Of a stretch of DNA of 64,000 bases, positions 7,984-17,504 are shown piece after piece (the first letter of the stretch is position 1; each line of letters begins with the position of its first letter). The DNA lies in contig NZ_CP016294.1 of the NCBI RefSeq assembly GCF_001704155.1, forward strand, positions 679,501 through 743,500, written 5' to 3'. The translations under genes were made by a program, and so were the position numbers. The stretch comes from Stenotrophomonas rhizophila (GTDB lineage: Bacteria; Pseudomonadota; Gammaproteobacteria; Xanthomonadales; Xanthomonadaceae). The notes beneath the pieces were generated by a model that saw nothing but the letters and a program-made list of their open reading frames with translations, was not told the origin of the DNA and did not search any database.

Positions 7984-8044
7984 CGAAAGGCACCGGCCCA
8001 AAACGCGATTGTCGCATGGCGAAGGTCACCGAACGCCGCACCCG

Positions 8045-8067
8045 GTAGCGCCGGCCGTTGGCCGGCC
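8045..8067 (+). repeat. SMAG/REP element
   Basis: GTAGCGCCGGCCGTTGGCCG, a GTAG head with a GCCGGCC/GGCCGGC stem. It is the first of three units within 120 bp. Confidence 0.88.
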
Positions 8068-8106
8068 CAAGCAGTGCATGATCCGGCCAAGGAACGCCGC
8101 AATCCG

Positions 8107-8129
8107 GTAGCGCCGGCCGTTGGCCGGCC
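8107..8129 (+). repeat. SMAG/REP element
   Basis: Identical to the unit at 8045-8067 over the GTAG head and stem. Confidence 0.88.
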
Positions 8130-8142
8130 CAAGCGGTACGTG

Positions 8143-8165
8143 GTCCGGCCAACGGCCGGGGCTAC
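8143..8165 (-). repeat. SMAG/REP element, inverted
   Basis: GTCCGGCCAACGGCCGGGGC followed by TAC. It is the inverted partner of the unit at 8107-8129, and the pair can form a larger cruciform or RNA hairpin just past the stop codon of the gene at 8171. Confidence 0.85.
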
Positions 8166-8170
8166 AGCAC

Positions 8171-8965
8171 TCAGTCGCCTTCGTGCTCCGGATGCGCCTT
8201 CCAATACCCCTTCGAGCGGATCCAATCCTTCGGCACCCCCAGGTGCCCCTCCACGTACTTGCGCATCATCCGCGCCCGGCGCGATTCGGTGGCGATCCAG
8301 TAGAACGTATCGCCCTCCGGCTCCTCGAAATCGGTCAGCACGTCCTCCAGCAGGGTGCTGGTGGCCGCATCAAACCCGTTGCGCTCCAGCCAAGACACCC
8401 GGATGCGTTCATCTTCCGGCAGCTCCTGGCGGTCATCCGCTTCCGGAATCTCGATGTACACGTCCGCCCGCGCGCCGTCCGGCAGCGTCTCCAGCCAGCG
8501 GCCAATGGCCGGCAGCGCGGTCTCATCGCCAAACAGCACATAGGTATCGAAGTCATCGGCGGTGATATGCGAGCCGCGCGGCCCACCCACCGCAATCGCA
8601 TCGCCGGCCATGGCATTGGCCGCCCAGCGCGAGGCCACGCCATCGCCGTGCATCACGAAGTCGATGGCCAGCTCCTTCGCCTCCAGGTCCCACCACCGCG
8701 GGGTGTAATCGCGGGCGGGGGAGGGTTCCTGGCCTTCCGGGTAGCGCGGGCCTTCCGGGGTCATGGTGGGCACCACGAACTGGCCTTCCGCATTCGGGAA
8801 GAACAGCTTCACGTGGTCATCCGGCGAGGGCGATTCAAAGCCCTCCAGCGCCTCACCGCCCACGATCACCCGGCGCATGCACGGGCTGATTTCCTCGGTG
8901 CGCAGCACCTGCAGCGGGCGGAACTTCACGGTGTGGCGCACCAACTTGTTTTCATGCAGAGCCAT
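8171..8965 (-). CDS. Siderophore-interacting protein (FAD ferric-siderophore reductase, YqjH/ViuB family)
   Basis: A 264-residue cytosolic flavoprotein that releases iron from imported ferric siderophores by reduction. The N-terminal FAD-binding barrel contains ISPCMRRVIVGGEALEGF and RDYTPRWWD (the RxYTxR flavin motif). The middle GPRGSH motif and YVLFGDETALPAIGRWLE mark the NAD(P)H-side domain, and FYWIATESRRARMMRKYVEG ends it. It lies downstream of a PadR regulator on the same strand, an arrangement like E. coli nfeF(yqjH)/nfeR(yqjI). Regulation through the CGATATATCG operators upstream is inferred. Confidence 0.9.
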   Translation of the reverse strand: MALHENKLVRHTVKFRPLQVLRTEEISPCMRRVIVGGEALEGFESPSPDDHVKLFFPNAEGQFVVPTMTPEGPRYPEGQEPSPARDYTPRWWDLEAKELAIDFVMHGDGVASRWAANAMAGDAIAVGGPRGSHITADDFDTYVLFGDETALPAIGRWLETLPDGARADVYIEIPEADDRQELPEDERIRVSWLERNGFDAATSTLLEDVLTDFEEPEGDTFYWIATESRRARMMRKYVEGHLGVPKDWIRSKGYWKAHPEHEGD

Positions 8966-9058
8966 GGCGATGTACCTGTTTCAAAGCCGCCGCAGCGGCG
9001 TAGGGGGAAAGACCTGGCTGGCGAAACGCGGGCGGGGTCGAATAAGGGGAAGAACGGT

Positions 9059-9562
9059 TCAGCGGCCCTGCGCGCGGATCTGCGCGGCGGCCTCACGCAG
9101 CGCCTGGGCCACCGCAACCGCGTTGTCGTCCTGCCAACGCGCGTGGTGCAGGCCCAGCGCCTGCTTCAGCTCGCGCATCGCATCGCGCACCACCGGCGGC
9201 AGGTTGGCCTTGGCGATGGAGCGCGCGCTGTGGCGCACCCGGTGCAGCGCCGCATCCACCTCCTCGCGCTGGGCGGCCAGCTCCGCCTGGCCCAGTGCAG
9301 TGAGCTGGTAGCGCTTGCGCCCGGCCTCTTCCAGCGCGCTCACCCAGCCGGCGGCCTCGAACTGCGCCAGCACCGGGTAGATCGAGCCCGCGCTGGGCGT
9401 GTACACCCGCACGAACATCTCGCTGATGCACTGGATCAGCTCATAGCCATGGCGCGGCTGCGCCGCCAGCAGCGACAGCACCAGCAGGCGCAGGTCGCCA
9501 CGGCTGAGCGGCCGGGAAGTCAGCGGACGGGCAGGGCCATCCAGATCACGGGGAGCGGTCAT
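9059..9562 (-). CDS. PadR-family transcriptional regulator (NfeR/YqjI-like)
   Basis: A 167-residue regulator with the PadR winged helix: LSRGDLRLLVLSLLAAQPRH, GYELIQCISEMF, then YTPSAGSIYPVLAQFEAAGW and KRYQLTALGQAEL. A C-terminal helical dimerisation part follows. The reader start at 9562 is directly preceded by a 14-bp palindrome, leaving no room for a normal ribosome-binding site, so the mRNA may be leaderless or the site may overlap the operator. Its downstream neighbour is a siderophore-interacting ferric reductase, so it likely controls that gene and itself in response to metal. The metal is unknown; E. coli YqjI responds to nickel. Confidence 0.85.
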   Translation of the reverse strand: MTAPRDLDGPARPLTSRPLSRGDLRLLVLSLLAAQPRHGYELIQCISEMFVRVYTPSAGSIYPVLAQFEAAGWVSALEEAGRKRYQLTALGQAELAAQREEVDAALHRVRHSARSIAKANLPPVVRDAMRELKQALGLHHARWQDDNAVAVAQALREAAAQIRAQGR

Positions 9563-9601
9563 TTCGATATATCGAATGAAGTCCGATAACGATATATCGA
9601 A
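9563..9601. promoter_or_regulatory. Two CGATATATCG operator palindromes for the PadR regulator
   Basis: TTCGATATATCGAA at 9563-9576 is a perfect 14-bp palindrome, and CGATATATCG at 9590-9599 repeats its core. The centres are 25 bp apart. Both lie immediately upstream of the padR start codon. Confidence 0.75.
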
Positions 9602-9999
9602 AAAGACCACCCGTGTAGGGTCACGCCATGCGTGACTGCGCACACGTTCAGCAACCATTGACCCCGGAAAGGACGGAGCCCAGCCAGGCATGGCCTCGTT
9701 CCAACCGGTCCGCCGCCACCACAACGGTTCGTCCCCCAGGTAGAACACTCCCCAGGTTCCACGCCCCCAATGACAGCGCTAGCCAACCGATCCCCCCAAA
9801 AAACCGCCCATGCATCAACCTGAAGCCCCCCGTGGAACCCCCGCAACGCCACGCGCCACTGTCGCCCCATGTCCCCAAGACACAACCGCAGCACTTCCAT
9901 ACGCACCCGTAGCGAAGTAAGCAAACCCATTGGTGCGCTACACTTTGCGGCTAGAAATCTAAAACAGTCGCGCGCGTGCGTGCGGTCATGGGAGCGCTA
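9602..9999. other. Intergenic region upstream of aceE
   Basis: No convincing gene. A weak plus-strand reading frame (9628-9912) is proline/histidine rich with no recognisable features. The region should contain the padR promoter on the left and the aceE promoter on the right; GGGAG (9990-9994) is the aceE ribosome-binding site. Confidence 0.5.
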
Positions 10000-12687
<2,688 letters not shown>

Positions 12688-12701
12688 TTCAACCTACCTT
12701 C

Positions 12702-12744
12702 GGAAAAAAAAGGGGGGCGGCCATGCGGTCGCCCCCCTTTTTCC
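12702..12744 (+). terminator. Strong terminator after aceE
   Basis: GGAAAAAAAAGGGGGGCG, loop, then CGCCCCCCTTTTTCC. A long perfect stem with A-tract and T-tract, so it may work in both directions. It marks the left edge of the defence island. Confidence 0.93.
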
Positions 12745-12766
12745 TGGAGTTGGCAGCAGCTCACTG

Positions 12767-13543
12767 CTACGTCTGCTCCTCGTCTGTAAGGAGCAAATCA
12801 ATCTGCGCGATCAAGCGCTTCTTGTCTTCGGCATAGAACGGGTACGGAATAACGAGAACGGCCCTCCGTCCCTTGGATAGCCTTACGGGAATATGGTCAT
12901 GATGCTCGCTCCCAGGGAATACTTGCTTGGTCAAGGGTGGCTGGGGATGGGATGCATCCTGCCTATCCGAGCTTAACGTCAGGGCAGCATCCGCCGAGAC
13001 ATCACTCAAGCCGCTTTCGGTCTCTGAGTCTCCGGGGTTGTCTGGAGCCGTAGAGACGCGCGCCTTCTTGGCATCGCCGTAAAGTCCCACCAACTCCGCA
13101 GAGCGCTTAAAAATTGGAATCAACGCTTCCGCTGCAGTCGGATTGAAGCCCTGGCTAATCAAGTCGAACCTAAGGGTGGCATCTGAGGGAAGGCTGTCTC
13201 CGTACTTGTCTATGATCTCCAGGAACACCGCGGGACTTCGGATCCACTTGTTCAACAGCTCCTGTTTAAGAGTAGCGTCAGGTGCGTAGAGGAAGTGCTC
13301 GAAGTCCTTCGAGACGGCCAGTTGGCCCTCGCGCGGACGGTTCAGCAAACCGTAGTATCTAAGTGAGGCTAAAGCGGCAAGTGCGGCACCACTATTGGCA
13401 TTCTTGTAGCCCATGTCCTGGGCGATGACGTCACTTGGCCCGGCGTGAAGCCGCTCCTTCTCGTACACCTTCCTTGTTCTCTCAATGGCATCATCAAGAG
13501 AGAAGGAGGGCGCTCTGGGACTCTTCTTCTTTACAGTACTCAT
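12767..13543 (-). CDS. Unknown protein with winged-helix-like N-terminus, defence island
   Basis: A 258-residue cytosolic protein. The N-terminal part (about residues 12-75) reads like a winged-helix unit: FSLDDAIERTRKVYEKERL, VIAQDMGYKNANSGAALAAL, ASLRYYGLLNR and a beta hairpin REGQLAVS. A variable acidic/serine-rich linker (about 165-205) leads to a short C-terminal motif with GRRAVLVIPYPFYAEDKKRL, followed by a helix ending LLTDEE. I do not recognise an established name. The start has AGGGTGAGC just upstream. It is divergent from a toxin-antitoxin module, and a perfect 13-bp inverted repeat lies between them. Confidence 0.7.
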   Translation of the reverse strand: MSTVKKKSPRAPSFSLDDAIERTRKVYEKERLHAGPSDVIAQDMGYKNANSGAALAALASLRYYGLLNRPREGQLAVSKDFEHFLYAPDATLKQELLNKWIRSPAVFLEIIDKYGDSLPSDATLRFDLISQGFNPTAAEALIPIFKRSAELVGLYGDAKKARVSTAPDNPGDSETESGLSDVSADAALTLSSDRQDASHPQPPLTKQVFPGSEHHDHIPVRLSKGRRAVLVIPYPFYAEDKKRLIAQIDLLLTDEEQT

Positions 13544-13575
13544 TAGCTCACCCTGCTAGGTCATCCCGAGTTGAC

Positions 13576-13607
13576 ATGCCAAGCATAACAATGCTTATGC
13601 TTGGCAT
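13576..13607. promoter_or_regulatory. Perfect inverted repeat in divergent promoter region
   Basis: ATGCCAAGCATAA (13576-13588) and TTATGCTTGGCAT (13595-13607), 13-nt arms with a 6-nt spacer. A TTGACA hexamer overlaps its left edge (13571-13576). It is a likely regulator site for one or both divergent genes. Confidence 0.6.
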
Positions 13608-13645
13608 ACAATGAGTTCGTGGGCAATGGCTATGTCATTGAAATC

Positions 13646-13665
13646 ATTGGATTCAAGAATCCAAT
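13646..13665. promoter_or_regulatory. Second inverted repeat upstream of HTH gene
   Basis: ATTGGATTC-AA-GAATCCAAT, 9-nt arms, 40 bp upstream of the HTH gene start. A shorter ATTCCGGAAT palindrome follows at 13689-13698. Possible operators of the toxin-antitoxin module. Confidence 0.5.
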
Positions 13666-13704
13666 CTCCAGAATAGCCTTTCATTCTATATTCCGGAATG
13701 CGAA

Positions 13705-14220
13705 ATGAACAAGCAATTCGCTCTTAAGCCCCAAGATGTTGTGGTCGCAATCAAGCTGGCCGGGATCAAGCAATTCACCTACGCAAGTCTCTCCTTGGCC
13801 GTAGGTCTTGCCCCATCCCAGGTGCATGCGAGCGTTAAGGCGCTACTGCAGTCAAAGCTGATGTCGGAAGACGGAGACAGTGGTGTCGCAATCAACAGGT
13901 TCCGTCTCGTCGAATTCCTTGTTCATGGTGTTCCGTACATGTTCCCAGCGATCGAGACTCATCCAACCAAAGGTCTTGCAACGATCTCGGAGCTGGACGA
14001 GATGAAGCAAGTATTCTTGACTCAAAGAAACTACGTGTGGCCACTAACAAGCGGCAAAGACACCGGAGTCGGTTTAGTGCCGCTACACCACTGCGTCTTC
14101 CGAGCAGTACAGGACGATGCAGCCGCCTACCGTATCCTCATGTCAATTGATGCCATAAGAATTGGGGACGCCCGTGAGCGGGACGTCGGAACCAGTGTGA
14201 TTCGGAGATCACTCGCGTGA
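13705..14220 (+). CDS. HTH regulator, probable antitoxin partner of nucleotidyltransferase
   Basis: A 171-residue protein with an N-terminal MarR-like winged-helix segment: LKPQDVVVAIKLAGIKQFTY, SLSLAVGLAPSQVHASVKAL, then KLMSEDGDSGVAINRFRLVEF as a wing. The C-terminal part (GVPYMFPAIETHPTKG...) is of unknown role. Its stop overlaps the GTG start of the next gene by 4 nt (GTGA), so translation is coupled. Gene order HTH protein then nucleotidyltransferase suggests a toxin-antitoxin module in which this protein represses the operon. Function is inferred from context. Confidence 0.68.
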   Translation: MNKQFALKPQDVVVAIKLAGIKQFTYASLSLAVGLAPSQVHASVKALLQSKLMSEDGDSGVAINRFRLVEFLVHGVPYMFPAIETHPTKGLATISELDEMKQVFLTQRNYVWPLTSGKDTGVGLVPLHHCVFRAVQDDAAAYRILMSIDAIRIGDARERDVGTSVIRRSLA

Positions 14221-14909
14221 GCCCAACGGATCCCAACGTTGAAATGATCGAGTACATCGCAGCTGCGCTGGGTGAGAAGCTAAGCCAATTCACCTTTGTA
14301 GGCGGATGCGCAGCAGGGCTGCTAATCACTGACGATGAACGTACCGCCATTAGAGCAACCAATGATGTCGATCTGATTGTTGAAGTATCAAGTTTGGGCG
14401 ACTACTACGAAAGACTCGCCCCTGAACTGAGGTCAGCGGGATTCAATGAAAGTGGGGAGGTTACGTGTCGTTGGATTTTCAATGGTGTAAAGGTCGATGT
14501 CATGCCAACGGATCCCGCTATCCTGAGCTTCTCTAATGAATGGTACGAGGAGGCTGTCCGTTCCGCGCAGAGAATCACACTTCCAAGTGGGATCACGATT
14601 CGTATCATCTCCGCGCCGCTGCTGCTTCTGACAAAAATTGCTGCATTCCATGGGCGTGGAAATGGAGACTTCCAGGGTAGCCACGATCTAGAGGATCTCA
14701 TCGCCGTCGTGGATGGGAGACCAGAGATCGTCAACGAAGTCCTCGGGGCGGACGAGACAACTAGAGAAGCGCTGGAAGATGAAATACTCGCATTGTTAGG
14801 TAGCGAGCAGTTTACTAGCTCAATCGGATATCACCTGAGGCCGGACCAAGCAAGTCAGGGACGGAAGGCAGTAGTAATTGGGCGCTTGAGGGAGATTGCT
14901 GGCATTTAG
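14217..14909 (+). CDS. Nucleotidyltransferase-fold protein, probable toxin (AbiEii-like)
   Basis: A 230-residue protein beginning at GTG 14217. The nucleotidyltransferase signature lies at residues 28-53: FVGGCAAGLLITDDE then TNDVDLIVEV, giving the GG and D-x-D metal site. The third carboxylate is probably in VKVDVMPTDP. The segment IISAPLLLLTKIAAFHGRG, followed by SHDLEDLIAVVDGR, matches the helix pattern of AbiEii/MenT-like enzymes. It is coupled to an upstream HTH gene. A growth-arresting nucleotidyl transfer to tRNA or another target is plausible but not shown. Confidence 0.75.
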   Translation: MSPTDPNVEMIEYIAAALGEKLSQFTFVGGCAAGLLITDDERTAIRATNDVDLIVEVSSLGDYYERLAPELRSAGFNESGEVTCRWIFNGVKVDVMPTDPAILSFSNEWYEEAVRSAQRITLPSGITIRIISAPLLLLTKIAAFHGRGNGDFQGSHDLEDLIAVVDGRPEIVNEVLGADETTREALEDEILALLGSEQFTSSIGYHLRPDQASQGRKAVVIGRLREIAGI

Positions 14910-15304
14910 GTCTGTCCGAAGTTACAGGCGATGAACGTCAGGGAGGAGCAGCGCGTGGCGCAACGCAGCTCACAGCCGTTTGAACTCCCCTCCCGTTGCT
15001 GAAAGCTTTCAAGCCGCGACAAGCTGCGTAGTGCAGCCATAACTACTACGCCCGGGTTTGCGCGGCAGAGCATCTAAGGACCGGGTAGAGCCGATCGCGT
15101 TGGCCCGCTGACCGCTAAGCGGAGGCAAGCCTCCAGGAGCACGGCCCCAAATTCGTAGGTCATGCATGTCCAGCCGCTAAGCCTAGATCGGGGGGGGGCG
15201 AACCGATGGTCAGTAGCTAAACTTTACCGATTCCGGGCCGATAACGTCAATTCAAACTCGGGTGGAACCCCCCGATAACACTGGACACCAAAGGGAGTTG
15301 GCTT
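14910..15304. other. Intergenic spacer in the defence island
   Basis: No gene, tRNA or clear repeat is seen. A short GGAGGC-AA-GCCTCC inverted repeat occurs near 15120-15135, and a run of nine G residues near 15190-15198. AAGGGAG (15291-15297) is the ribosome-binding site of the next gene. Confidence 0.5.
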
Positions 15305-16129
15305 ATGACAATCGCGCTGGACGTAGTTATTGCATCCCCCGGGGATACCGTGGACATGAAGTCCGGCCTCGATACTATGCAGGGCCTATCCGACGCAACT
15401 CGTAAGATTGGTGAAACCGTCCTTACAAACCAGCTTAAGCAGCGCCTTCATCCAACGGACGCCGTTAGAACCACTTTAAAGAGCACGTTCAAAGGTTCCT
15501 ACGGACAAAAGTTCGATGTTGATATCGTAGATCCGGAGTACAAGAAGAAACTAAGAAAGCTCACAAATGAGACATTTACTGAGCTACTTCGGTACTTTCT
15601 TCAAGAAGCAATGTATGAGGACGGCGGTGACCTATCTGAGCGGGCTCAAGGGCAAATCGACCGCATGGGTCGAGTTGCGGACGACCTGATTCAAGAAATC
15701 AGGTCTTCGTGCATGCATAACATCCATGAAGTGCCAAAGAAGCTTGGCTACGCGGTGACAGTTAGGCGCAGAATAAATAGAGAGACGAAGGACGTTATCT
15801 CGGAATTCAGTCGCCGCACTGAACAGTCACTGCACGCAGAGGTGGATGTCAAAGAGCTCGAGCTACTCGCGGGAATTACGCGATTCAACATTAACACTGG
15901 AAATGGCAGATTACAAATCAAGGGCGAGAAGGAAACATCCGCGTTCGGGTTCGCTGGTGCGTACGCGGAAGTGAAGTTTGAAGCTAAAAAGGTTTTCTCC
16001 AACAATCTCGACCACAATAATGGTGTGGATCAGAAGGCATGGAAATTCATTAGGCTGGTAGTGGCCCCGGTCAGGCTAAAAGACGGCCGCGTCGTCAAGT
16101 ACATTGTAAAGAAATACCATGAGAATTGA
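15305..16129 (+). CDS. Unknown protein, first gene of candidate putAbiC defence module
   Basis: A 274-residue cytosolic protein with no signal peptide or membrane segment. The N-terminal 60 residues (IALDVVIASPGD, MKSGLDTMQGLSDATRKIGE, VLTNQLKQRL) suggest a beta strand followed by long helices. The centre is helical and charged, with FTELLRYFLQEAMYEDGGDL. The C-terminal third (LELLAGITRFNINTGNGRLQ, FAGAYAEVKFEAKKVF, FIRLVVAPVRLKDGRVVKYI) looks like a small beta domain. I see no catalytic signature. It may belong to a domain-of-unknown-function family, but I cannot name it with certainty. It overlaps the next gene by 11 nt, so the two form a coupled pair. Confidence 0.72.
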   Translation: MTIALDVVIASPGDTVDMKSGLDTMQGLSDATRKIGETVLTNQLKQRLHPTDAVRTTLKSTFKGSYGQKFDVDIVDPEYKKKLRKLTNETFTELLRYFLQEAMYEDGGDLSERAQGQIDRMGRVADDLIQEIRSSCMHNIHEVPKKLGYAVTVRRRINRETKDVISEFSRRTEQSLHAEVDVKELELLAGITRFNINTGNGRLQIKGEKETSAFGFAGAYAEVKFEAKKVFSNNLDHNNGVDQKAWKFIRLVVAPVRLKDGRVVKYIVKKYHEN

Positions 16130-16841
16130 TCGATACGTACTTGTTGCGGGCGCTATGGCGATCATCGCTGTATGGTTCTACCTTAGCCAGTTTTCCAGCT
16201 ACGAGCTGTCAGACGATCCAGAGGATTGGGCGCAGCTCGGTGACTACATTGGAGGGATACTAAATCCGATACTTTCCTTCATATCAGTACTGCTCATTGT
16301 GCGGTCCCTCGGCCTTCAAAGGTCCGCAAATGAGGGGCTGCAGCAGCAAATGCATGCGGCCCAAAGAGGCGAGATTACTCGGGCCTTCGAGGCAAAATTC
16401 TTTGGAATGCTAAAAGTTCAATCCGAGAATTTCTCAAGCCTTGCGCTGGTTGACGAACGGGGCAACATCGTTAAATCGGTGGATGCGGTACTGTGGATAG
16501 AGACCAAGGTCGACGAACTGCGAACAAAAGGCGCGGACGATAAAAAAATAGCTAATTTTATCAATGCCATAGACTCCAAGGACCAATTATACGGTCTAAT
16601 TCGAGGGTTCTATGTGACTGTCAAGTTTGTAGTGGACGGTCTGGCTGAGGACAGAGGTTTCACTCGGAAGGAACGAGAGTCCGAGATACATACTCTGATC
16701 AACTTCTCTGATTTTGCACTCGTGCGACTTTATAAGTTAATGATGCAGTTCGCCGAGACTCCAGCGGCACAATATCTCAGATCCTGTAGCGAACTCGGTG
16801 GAGTCATGGCAGATGTCGGCCTCAATGAGGCAACGTATTGA
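16119..16841 (+). CDS. putAbiC-like membrane protein (putative phage abortive infection protein)
   Basis: A 240-residue protein with two N-terminal membrane helices (YVLVAGAMAIIAVWFYLSQF; LNPILSFISVLLIVRSL). Between them is the signature DWAQLGDYIGGILNPILSF, which is what I remember as typical of the putative phage abortive infection (putAbiC, PF16872) family. A coiled-coil-like segment follows (LGLQRSANEGLQQQMHAAQR), then FEAKFFGMLKVQSENFSSLA and a helical cytosolic domain. It starts inside the end of the unknown gene upstream, suggesting one system. Abortive-infection function is inferred from family name and island context. Confidence 0.75.
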   Translation: MRIDRYVLVAGAMAIIAVWFYLSQFSSYELSDDPEDWAQLGDYIGGILNPILSFISVLLIVRSLGLQRSANEGLQQQMHAAQRGEITRAFEAKFFGMLKVQSENFSSLALVDERGNIVKSVDAVLWIETKVDELRTKGADDKKIANFINAIDSKDQLYGLIRGFYVTVKFVVDGLAEDRGFTRKERESEIHTLINFSDFALVRLYKLMMQFAETPAAQYLRSCSELGGVMADVGLNEATY

Positions 16842-17082
16842 TTCTGGCCAGTTGAGCAGAACAAGGGGCCAATGAGTCTGGGGCTACCACTTGTTAACCA
16901 ATAGGTACAAACTGAGCGGCCGATGGTGCTCCGCGGACCTATCCCTCGACAAATTGCATCGGTAGGACCTTGAGGAACGCCTGGACTCCAAGCCACTGAC
17001 CCCGGCTATGGCACTCCGATAGCATTGACGGAATGCCCCTGGCTTCCAGGCGCCGAACATCAGTGTCGAGAAAGTGAGCATG
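16842..17082. other. Spacer between putAbiC and McrBC modules
   Basis: I see no gene, RNA or repeat here. Degenerate coding remnants of mcrB begin just to the right. Confidence 0.5.
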
Positions 17083-17258
17083 GAACGTGGAGTGAATGTC
17101 AAGCAGGAAGACTCAATGAGAGACGTGCTGACGGCCATTCTTCGCCGATATCAGGGCGCGCGATCTGGGCTGCCTTCGGAGGTAGGAACGATATCAACGA
17201 GGTATCTCGTAGCTTTCGTAAGTCCGTTGAAAGAAGCCCGCCCGCGGCAGCGCTTTAA
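17083..17258 (+). pseudogene. Decayed McrB N-terminal fragment
   Basis: Translation gives SMRDVLTAILRRYQGARSGL and then, after a one-base shift, FGGRNDINEVSRSFRKSVER followed by SPPAA and a stop. These align with the start of the intact McrB 430 bp downstream (SIRDVLGTILQTYQLARTQL, FGGENQVSELFRVLRELVEA, SPPVA). About half the residues match, so it is a diverged relative and not a fresh duplication. The frame break lies near 17170, where a single T seems to be missing before TTCGGAGG. Confidence 0.75.
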
Positions 17259-17504
17259 CTAGCTCTAAGTCGCTGCCGGCGACGGCAAGAGAAACTAGGC
17301 GCCTGCCGTCGAAGGGGGACATCGCCATGTGGAAAGAGGGCGGGCTTCGGTCGCCGCTCGCAATGCGCAGTCCCATGAGCAAGAGGCGGTGGTCCAGCGT
17401 CGCGTCTAAGGCAATGGCCATTGATAGGGGCTATGAGGCTCGGATATCTTTGTCGCAATAGGCACCAAGTATGCGCCGCTTCCGACATAGACCAGGAACG
17501 TCAC
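17259..17504. other. Spacer after mcrB remnant
   Basis: No supported gene. Minus-strand reading frames in this part have no recognisable features. Confidence 0.45.

Noticed and set aside
9628-9912. 94-codon proline/histidine-rich frame upstream of aceE
   Set aside because: No ribosome-binding site, domain or codon pattern typical of the neighbours.
14910-15304. tRNA gene or attachment site as an island boundary
   Set aside because: No cloverleaf or flanking direct repeats could be found by eye here, at 12.7 kb or at 20.7 kb.
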